A stretch of DNA of 11,550 bases from Thermoplasmata archaeon (GTDB lineage: Bacteria; Actinomycetota; Acidimicrobiia; Acidimicrobiales; Acidimicrobiaceae). Under the pieces are notes generated by a model. It had not been told where the DNA came from and did not search any database. It saw only the letters and a list, made by a program, of their open reading frames with translations. The stretch covers positions 1 to 11,550 of the forward strand of contig JAKBHQ010000421.1 in the NCBI GenBank assembly GCA_021836665.1, written 5' to 3'. Shown piece after piece: positions 6,640 through 11,550 of the stretch; position 1 is the first letter of the stretch; the number at the start of each line of letters is the position of its first letter. A program made the translations under genes and the position numbers.

Positions 6640-7434
6640 GTGGCAGCGTTCCGCAATTTAAGGCATCGTTTGGCTTTGGACGATGGTCTGTCGATCATCG
6701 GCGTAGCTATCGCGTCACTCATTATGCTTGTTTCCCTTATTCCTGCTGCATCTCTGTTCACTGCAGCTACCGTAACGTCGGTATCAGGGCAAGCGAGGGT
6801 TATTGCTTCGAATATCGCTACCCAGGTAGTTGAAGCGGATAGAAGTCTTTTGGCCAATAATTTTTCGGGATTTGAGTACAACTATTGGTACCTCACCAAT
6901 GGTTCTAAATTCTCGAACATTAGCTCTGGCTCATACCCTATTCCACCGGGAATTTGTCCTTCGGGCACCACGCTTCCGAGTGGCGGAACTTCTGCTCCAT
7001 GCTCGGCACAATCCTCGGGGCTGGGTGAGCCTTTTACCGTGAGTCAGAACATTAATTGGGTTACCGCTGGGTCTTCTTGGACGTTGGAGATAGATGCTAT
7101 GGTGTCCTGGGGATCTGGCGCTGGCGCTGGTAGTGTCGACGTAAGGACTAGCGTGAACGCACCGTCCTTTCTCATGGCTGATCCCAATAAAAGCTACTCA
7201 TTGTCATCTTTATGTACGTCTATGACCGGATTTCCAACCACTGGCCAAGTTCAGGCGTATGCCGTGTCGAGTGACAGTTCGAACTTGGCAAGCCTTGGTC
7301 AGGTATCCGCTAGTGACATTGGCACGAGCGGCCTACTGTTCTTACTAAATAATGACACTAGTTTCGACACTCCGAGTGGGGTTGCATTTACCAACGGGTC
7401 AAAGACTGCCTACTGTCCGTTCTCCGGGAGTTGA
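6640..7434 (+). CDS. Prepilin-like protein lacking Glu+5 (minor pilin candidate)
   Basis: From GTG 6640 the product is 264 residues: a 16-residue basic leader ending in DDG, then LSIIG and about 20 hydrophobic residues (from 17). This is the class III signal recognised by prepilin peptidase, which would leave a membrane-anchored subunit with an extracytoplasmic C-terminal body. I prefer GTG 6640 over ATG 6595 because GGAG lies five bases upstream and the leader becomes a normal length; the ATG has only a poor site. Position +5 after the cleavage site is Gly, not the usual Glu. The body is rich in Ser, Thr, Gly and Asn and has a late Cys pair (SLC and AYC) that could form a disulfide loop. It is first of three consecutive prepilin-like genes, in the place often held by PilV/GspI-like minor pilins; that subtype is inferred. 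Codon use is more A+T rich than in the KOR operon. Confidence 0.78.
   Translation: MAAFRNLRHRLALDDGLSIIGVAIASLIMLVSLIPAASLFTAATVTSVSGQARVIASNIATQVVEADRSLLANNFSGFEYNYWYLTNGSKFSNISSGSYPIPPGICPSGTTLPSGGTSAPCSAQSSGLGEPFTVSQNINWVTAGSSWTLEIDAMVSWGSGAGAGSVDVRTSVNAPSFLMADPNKSYSLSSLCTSMTGFPTTGQVQAYAVSSDSSNLASLGQVSASDIGTSGLLFLLNNDTSFDTPSGVAFTNGSKTAYCPFSGS
7426..7430 (+). promoter_or_regulatory. Ribosome-binding site fixing the second pilin start
   Basis: GGGAG lies six bases before GTG 7437 but directly abuts the in-frame TTG at 7431. It therefore favours the GTG as the start and removes two residues from the longest frame. Confidence 0.7.
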
Positions 7435-7436
7435 TT

Positions 7437-8204
7437 GTGAAAAGACTGACTCTTAAGGCACGGTTTGAAGACCGAGGTACAACCCTGATTGAGCTTATGA
7501 TAGCAATGGGCCTTCTCATGGTGATAGCTTCCGTAGCTCTAGGAAGTATTACACTCGCCGAGAACCAGCAGGCAAACACTTACGCTCGTACGATTTCGAT
7601 ATCTCAAGCGCAGCTTACGGCGGAAGCGGTTACTAAGGCGATTCGAAATGCTAATTACCCGTATTCTGCAACTGATACTCCGATTATCGAAGCTTCGCCT
7701 TATGAACTATACTTTTATCAGGGGAGTTACTCATCCGAAGGCACGAATCAATTGGCAGTTATATGGCTGGCAAATTCAACTTCGGCTACCATCTCAAGCG
7801 GTTCCAACTTTGAAGGGTCTAGCAGCGCGCCGTCGTGTATTGTTGCCTCCCCATGTTTTCTTATGGAAAATATATACAGTTATGCGCCCACTTCACCCCC
7901 TAGTTATCCCCCTAGTTACCCCCCTAGCGGTCTGACGCCTGGTCCTCAGAAAGTTCTAGGAAGTGGCATTGTCTTCCCCGGCTCGACCAATCCTTGCGGC
8001 TCGGCGCTATCTAGTGGCGGCAGCCATTTATGCACTTCTGGATCCGGTATTTTTCAGTTCTACGATGGCAGCCTGAACCCTGCTACCGATTTGAGTAATC
8101 TCCTGACAATCGGGGTGACTCTTCAGGCCCAATATCAGGTAGATAAGCCGCTTGTAAGTGTAACTAGCTATGTGCAGATTCGAAACCTAAGCAGTGGAAG
8201 TTGA
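7437..8204 (+). CDS. Type IV pilin-like protein with canonical class III signal
   Basis: The 255-residue product has a textbook prepilin N-terminus: a basic leader MKRLTLKARFEDRG (1-14), then TTLIE (15-19) with Glu at +5, then a hydrophobic helix (about 20-35). Prepilin peptidase should cut after G14, and the helix would pack into a pilus or pseudopilus. The body is Ser/Thr/Gly-rich, with two Cys pairs likely to form disulfides outside the cell. A proline-rich stretch PPSYPPSYPPSG (about 154-165) is encoded by a 12-bp tandem repeat. The start is GTG 7437, two bases after the preceding stop (7432-7434), so the genes are almost certainly co-transcribed. By position and length it resembles PilW/GspJ-type minor pilins, but I assign only the superfamily with confidence. 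Confidence 0.85.
   Translation: MKRLTLKARFEDRGTTLIELMIAMGLLMVIASVALGSITLAENQQANTYARTISISQAQLTAEAVTKAIRNANYPYSATDTPIIEASPYELYFYQGSYSSEGTNQLAVIWLANSTSATISSGSNFEGSSSAPSCIVASPCFLMENIYSYAPTSPPSYPPSYPPSGLTPGPQKVLGSGIVFPGSTNPCGSALSSGGSHLCTSGSGIFQFYDGSLNPATDLSNLLTIGVTLQAQYQVDKPLVSVTSYVQIRNLSSGS
7896..7927 (+). repeat. 12-bp in-frame tandem repeat in the second pilin gene
   Basis: Units at 7896-7907, 7908-7919 and a partial 7920-7927 share CCCCCTAGTTAY. They encode repeated P-S-Y-P. The period is a multiple of three, so copy-number change would lengthen or shorten the proline-rich linker without a frameshift. Confidence 0.8.
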
Positions 8205-8237
8205 GTGTGACGACATGGCGACGAGAACATCTTCAAT

Positions 8238-8243
8238 AAAGGA
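8238..8243 (+). promoter_or_regulatory. Ribosome-binding site fixing the third pilin start
   Basis: AAAGGA lies seven bases before ATG 8251. The upstream in-frame candidates (GTG 8194 and ATG 8215) have weaker sites, so this favours ATG 8251 as the start. Confidence 0.6.
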
Positions 8244-8250
8244 ACTTGGA

Positions 8251-10020
8251 ATGTTTCGTAAGGGAAGATTGGGTGACGATCAGGGTGATGTCGCGGTCCT
8301 TACTGCAATATTTGTTATGGTGCTACTTACTCTCCTGCCACTGGTAGCTTACACCGCAGCGATAGGTCAGCAGCCAACGGTTTCATTCGATCAGAAGTAT
8401 CAGGGCGCACTTGGCGCCGCTGAAGCTGGAGTAGCAGTCTTTGTGAGCGAATTGGACGCTAACCAAGTTAACTTTATCCCAGGCGGGTGTACTGTCCCTC
8501 CAACTAATGGTCAGACATATAGTAATTGCTCAACAAGTGGTGTAGGCTGGGCGAATTTAGGGGTGAGTTCGGCCAGTTTCTATAAATACGAGGCCTATTC
8601 AAATAGTGCATCTGGACCCTTCACGATAGTTTCGACTGGTAAAACTACGGGTCCTTACGGAACAGTATATCGTACGGTAGAAGAGACGGTTAGTCAGCAG
8701 TCTGTCGGAGGAAGCTTCACAAATTATTTCCTCTTTGCACAAAACAATGAAAATAACAATTTCAAGTCGGGCAATAATTGGCTCAATGGTACGATGTTGA
8801 CAACTAGTGGATATAGCGGTCTTTCTAAGACCAATTGCCCGAATGATCCCGGTGGACTCCAAACTAGTGACGCCAGTTGGTTGAATAGTAATCTGAACCT
8901 CAGTACTACCCAATGCCTGTTGACCTACGGCACAGCTCCACCCTTACCAACCTCAGTAGCTTTGGGAACAGATATACCAGCTGAAGCAACATGTACATAC
9001 TATGGACCCACCTATATTGTGTTCCAGCCTGGTGGTGGCTATACGGTAGATAGCCCAGATACTAATACTAATACTAGTTCTACTTGTAACCCAAGCCCCG
9101 TCCCAGTGCCGGGAAATACTTCCGCTTACCCGCCGGGTTCACAGACAGTGAATCCGGGACCAAATGCAGTTATCTATGTCAAGACATGCACTAATAATTG
9201 CGTGAACGCCATAAACTTCGAAAATAGCTCTGGCAACTACGTATATGGTGTTGACTTCGCCGGATCGACTACTGGCTACGGTAGCGCCGTAGTCGAGGGG
9301 ACTGTGGACGGTGCATATACGGTAGCGGCGGATAATAACATCTACATATCGGGTCCATTGTGCTACGGCGGAGCAAGTGCTTGCCCAAGCGCAAGCGTAA
9401 GTTCAACTAGTCCATCAAAGGTATTGGGTTTGGTTGCGACAGATTCGGTATTTTTGGGCGATGCTGATGCACAGTCAACAACTCCACCGCCTACTTCAGG
9501 CTACTCGAATGTTTTTGACACTAATCCGAATAATTACGGAGTTATTTCCTCTGCCAGTAACACGAAGGAGTATTTTGCTTACCAAGGGAGTGGGGCTGGG
9601 ACTGCCCCACTCGATGCAGCCATTATGGCGATGAACGGTACCTTCGCTTTCAGGGCTACGAACACTGGGAATGACAAATATCCCATGAATTTTATTGGTT
9701 CAGTGGCGGTTTATCAGTCTTGCAGTTCGGATTATATCGGAACATATTCTAATCCAGGAAGTACCAAATATGCGGTAACACCTGGAACTAAGTATCAAGC
9801 GTACGGTTTGTGTCATTCAGGGTTGGCTTACTTGGAACAAAGCAATGGGGCTTATACAAATGGTAATGGTAACGGCCCTCAGTTTGAATATGACACTAAT
9901 CTTGCGAATGCCGCCCCTCCACTCTTTCCGACCAGCGCGGGGTCAACCGGAGCGGCGACTTTTGCAGCGGGTGGTTTTTCCGAGATAGCGAATTCCTACC
10001 AGCCTCTAGGTCTTAGTTGA
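8251..10020 (+). CDS. Large PilX-like pilus-associated protein
   Basis: From ATG 8251 the product is 589 residues. A short leader MFRKGRLGDDQG (1-12) precedes DVAVL and a hydrophobic helix (about 15-38), so prepilin peptidase could cut after G12; +5 is Leu, as in GspK/PilX-like subunits that lack Glu+5. The segment QGALGAAEAGVAVF (51-64) matches the AAEAG motif at the base of PilX-like helices. The long Ser/Thr/Asn/Gly-rich body contains a VAADNNIYISG segment (about 358), LGLVATDSV, AAIMAMNGTF (about 456) and YDTNLANAAPPLF near 546. I recognise this order from large actinobacterial PilX-like proteins with a repetitive beta-strand tail. It would sit outside the cell as a minor, probably tip-located, pilus subunit or adhesin. 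Many cysteines could form disulfides. It ends the pilin operon, about 80 bp before the convergent transporter gene. An ATG at 8215 is an alternative start. Confidence 0.8.
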   Translation: MFRKGRLGDDQGDVAVLTAIFVMVLLTLLPLVAYTAAIGQQPTVSFDQKYQGALGAAEAGVAVFVSELDANQVNFIPGGCTVPPTNGQTYSNCSTSGVGWANLGVSSASFYKYEAYSNSASGPFTIVSTGKTTGPYGTVYRTVEETVSQQSVGGSFTNYFLFAQNNENNNFKSGNNWLNGTMLTTSGYSGLSKTNCPNDPGGLQTSDASWLNSNLNLSTTQCLLTYGTAPPLPTSVALGTDIPAEATCTYYGPTYIVFQPGGGYTVDSPDTNTNTSSTCNPSPVPVPGNTSAYPPGSQTVNPGPNAVIYVKTCTNNCVNAINFENSSGNYVYGVDFAGSTTGYGSAVVEGTVDGAYTVAADNNIYISGPLCYGGASACPSASVSSTSPSKVLGLVATDSVFLGDADAQSTTPPPTSGYSNVFDTNPNNYGVISSASNTKEYFAYQGSGAGTAPLDAAIMAMNGTFAFRATNTGNDKYPMNFIGSVAVYQSCSSDYIGTYSNPGSTKYAVTPGTKYQAYGLCHSGLAYLEQSNGAYTNGNGNGPQFEYDTNLANAAPPLFPTSAGSTGAATFAAGGFSEIANSYQPLGLS

Positions 10021-10099
10021 TCAAGCATCTGGATCGCTGATTGTTTGTAGACCAATATGAATAGGGCAGAGCCATTAGGTGACTCGTTATTATGAGAAT

Positions 10100-10714
10100 T
10101 CAGCTCTCGGCGTCGCTGTACTGCTTGCCAGCAAAAATCGGTAGCTTTCTCATTAAACCAGTCAACATTCCACCAAGCAGAATGACCCACATCTTGCCGA
10201 CTAGTTGACCTTTCAGAGCCAAAGCTAGCGGGATGTGCGCAAGGGTTAGAAAGACCACAGAGTCAACGATATCGCTAGCTAGCCCGGAGACAATGACGGC
10301 TAGGGGAAAGTTCCGAGTCTGAAGCGGTGTGTAGATCAAGAAGTCAAGCGACTCTGAAATCATAAACGTTACGCCAGAGGCGAATGCAAGTGAAGGCGTC
10401 GAGACAAAAGCCGACACGATAGCGCCAATCAATATGGCCGCTAATCCGACTTTGATGTTAGTGAGCCTCTGCAGGATATCTCTAGCGACGAATGCAAAAG
10501 CCGCCAGGTATACCCCTGACGGGGCATAGAGACCGAATCCGACGGGCAGTACATGAGCTCCGGGAATGACCTTGCCGACATGGGCGATCATCCAATTCGC
10601 CCCGACTATCACCCCAACGTAGAGCAGGAAAGCTATCACTGCCGCAATCTTTGTCTTGCCGTCGGTCTCTGCGATCCACTGTTTGTTGGACGGGCCAATC
10701 ATCTGCTGTTTCAT
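10100..10714 (-). CDS. VUT-family transporter, probable queuosine-precursor importer
   Basis: The 204-residue protein has about six hydrophobic segments (near 23-45, 57-78, 88-106, 108-128, 137-160 and 171-188) and the polar motifs of the VUT (YhhQ-like) family: GFGLYAPSGVYL (59-70), R78-D79, ESLDF (121-125) and SDIVDSVVF (147-155). Known YhhQ proteins import the queuosine precursors preQ0 and preQ1, which is the likely role here given that the gene directly follows queF on the same strand, 58 bp downstream. AGGGA lies eight bases before the ATG. No clear promoter occupies the short gap, so a shared transcript is likely. The older family name, vitamin uptake transporter, reflects uncertainty about substrate in some members. 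Membership is well supported, and the substrate rests on the neighbour. Confidence 0.85.
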   Translation of the reverse strand: MKQQMIGPSNKQWIAETDGKTKIAAVIAFLLYVGVIVGANWMIAHVGKVIPGAHVLPVGFGLYAPSGVYLAAFAFVARDILQRLTNIKVGLAAILIGAIVSAFVSTPSLAFASGVTFMISESLDFLIYTPLQTRNFPLAVIVSGLASDIVDSVVFLTLAHIPLALALKGQLVGKMWVILLGGMLTGLMRKLPIFAGKQYSDAES

Positions 10715-10772
10715 TTTATAGATCCCTAATCAACGCTCTTGTATCTTGATCTGTTTGATTTGCTGAATGAGG

Positions 10773-11264
10773 TCAGCGTGTTCTGATTCTGTCATAATCA
10801 GACATGAGCCTCTCGATTATAGAGTCTTCCCCTCCGGATTTGGCCAAGTCCGAGCGTATCGCCATCGGTCGAATCGCTATCCCTCCCCGCACGTTGAAGT
10901 CTCCAAAAACCCGTAGATAAAGTGGAGCGATCTTCGATGCCAGATCGTCGGCGATAATATTGACGCAGTCTTCGTGAAAAGCTCCGTGGTTGCGGTACGA
11001 GAAGAGGTAGAGCTTCAGGCTCTTTGATTCTACACAAAGCCGATTTGGAACATAAGTTATCTCGATCCGTCCAAAGTCTGGCTGACCGGTCATCGGGCAG
11101 AGACTCGTAAATTCAGTACAGTCCAAACCGACTACGTAGGGGGCCTCTTGGTGCTTATTGTCGAAGACCTCAAGCATGTCCGCATTCGGCGCCTCAAAGT
11201 GGTATTCGGTCTTGGACGCCCCGAGGAGGGTCAATTTAGATGTGTCGCTGGAACTCTCGGTCAT
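10773..11264 (-). CDS. queF: NADPH-dependent preQ0 reductase QueF (unimodular type)
   Basis: This 163-residue enzyme reduces the nitrile 7-cyano-7-deazaguanine (preQ0) to preQ1 with NADPH, a cytoplasmic step in making queuosine of tRNA. The catalytic cysteine is C56 in EFTSLCPMTGQPD (51-63), with D63 as the proton donor. The QueF signature ESKSLKLY is at 79-86, and H97-E98 follow in RNHGAFHED. Length and layout match the short Bacillus-type enzyme, not the double-length E. coli form. The frame is open further upstream to 11417, but I chose ATG 11264: AAAAGGA lies six bases before it, a good promoter ends about 40 bases upstream, and the family begins near there. The following gene on the same strand is a probable precursor transporter. 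No preQ1 riboswitch is evident in the short leader. Confidence 0.95.
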   Translation of the reverse strand: MTESSSDTSKLTLLGASKTEYHFEAPNADMLEVFDNKHQEAPYVVGLDCTEFTSLCPMTGQPDFGRIEITYVPNRLCVESKSLKLYLFSYRNHGAFHEDCVNIIADDLASKIAPLYLRVFGDFNVRGGIAIRPMAIRSDLAKSGGEDSIIERLMSDYDRIRTR

Positions 11265-11303
11265 GGTTCGTCCTTTTGGAACAGAGTGCTTTGAATCACC
11301 ATT

Positions 11304-11332
11304 CAGCCTAAATCGAATTCGTGAATGTTCAA
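11304..11332 (-). promoter_or_regulatory. queF: Predicted queF promoter
   Basis: Reading the minus strand, TTGAAC (11332-11327) and TAGGCT (11309-11304) are 17 bases apart, fitting TTGNNN-N17-TANNNT. Transcription would begin near 11297, giving a leader of about 33 bases to ATG 11264. This argues against starts further upstream in the same frame. Confidence 0.55.
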
Positions 11333-11466
11333 GGTCAAATCGGAGACCAAGTGAACTTGGGAATGCGACCAAGTTGCTCGATTGATCCCTCACCTCCATC
11401 ATTGAGTCAGCTTGCATTTGTTTAATCCAGATGAGTGAATCGACTACTCAAGTACCGATTATTTCC

Positions 11467-11495
11467 TTGACTAATTGAGATATGGAGCTTAACTT
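11467..11495 (+). promoter_or_regulatory. Predicted promoter of the divergent right-edge gene
   Basis: TTGACT (11467-11472) and TAACTT (11490-11495) are separated by 17 bases, again TTGNNN-N17-TANNNT. The start site would be near 11502, about 18 bases before the GTG at 11521. Confidence 0.5.
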
Positions 11496-11520
11496 GATAG
11501 CAGTGGGTTAGGAGTTAGCG

Positions 11521-11550
11521 GTGGGCGTACAGGATGATTTTACCAAGGCG
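11521..11550 (+). CDS. Start of an unidentified divergent gene (3' partial)
   Basis: GTG at 11521 opens a frame that runs off the window after ten codons (MGVQDDFTKA). AGGAG at 11510-11514 is six bases upstream, and a good promoter precedes it, so a real gene start is likely. Ten residues are too few to identify the product. It is transcribed divergently from queF with about 256 bp between the two starts. Confidence 0.5.
   Translation, partial: MGVQDDFTKA

Noticed and set aside
11265..11400. preQ1 riboswitch upstream of queF
   Set aside because: The predicted leader is only about 33 bases and lacks a recognisable preQ1-I, -II or -III pattern.
11265..11417. N-terminal extension of QueF to 11417
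   Set aside because: The strong ribosome-binding site, family start and promoter placement all favour ATG 11264. The extension would include the promoter.

Overview
The window most resembles a chromosomal segment of a moderate-G+C actinobacterium. The reasons are frequent GTG starts with strong Shine-Dalgarno sites, -10 boxes of the TANNNT type, a PilX-like pilin tail of a kind I associate with Actinobacteria, and a VUT transporter of an actinobacterial/phage type. An Acidimicrobiia-like host would fit the composition, but this is inference and no marker gene proves it. No mobile element, CRISPR array, tRNA or rRNA was recognised.

Layout. (1) Bases 1-120 are the C-terminal end of an ABC exporter. 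(2) Bases 121-714 are a long gene-free leader with a 19-bp tandem repeat and two compact hairpins. (3) Bases 715-5424 are a tight three-gene operon: a GltD-like FAD/NAD(P) oxidoreductase fused to a ferredoxin module, then the fused gamma-alpha subunit and the beta subunit of a 2-oxoacid:ferredoxin oxidoreductase (KorA/KorB type). Together they look like a self-contained enzyme that oxidises a 2-oxoacid, probably 2-oxoglutarate, to its acyl-CoA and passes the electrons through built-in iron-sulfur clusters to FAD and NAD(P). (4) Bases 5425 to about 6519 have no convincing gene. They begin with a strong hairpin just after korB. (5) Bases 6520-10020 are a promoter with an overlapping palindrome, followed by three consecutive prepilin-like genes of lower G+C: a pilin lacking Glu+5, a canonical pilin, and a large PilX-like protein. 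They probably encode minor subunits of a type IV pilus or related pseudopilus. The assembly ATPase, platform protein and prepilin peptidase are not in the window.

(6) Bases 10100-11264, on the minus strand, hold queF (preQ0 reductase) followed by a VUT-family transporter. This is probably a two-gene operon for making or salvaging queuosine precursors. (7) A divergent gene starts at 11521 and runs off the right edge, with its own promoter and ribosome-binding site.

The most interesting points are the NAD(P)-linked KOR complex, the pilin trio in which two of three members lack the usual Glu+5, the 1.1-kb gene-free stretch between the two operons, and the queF-transporter pair.
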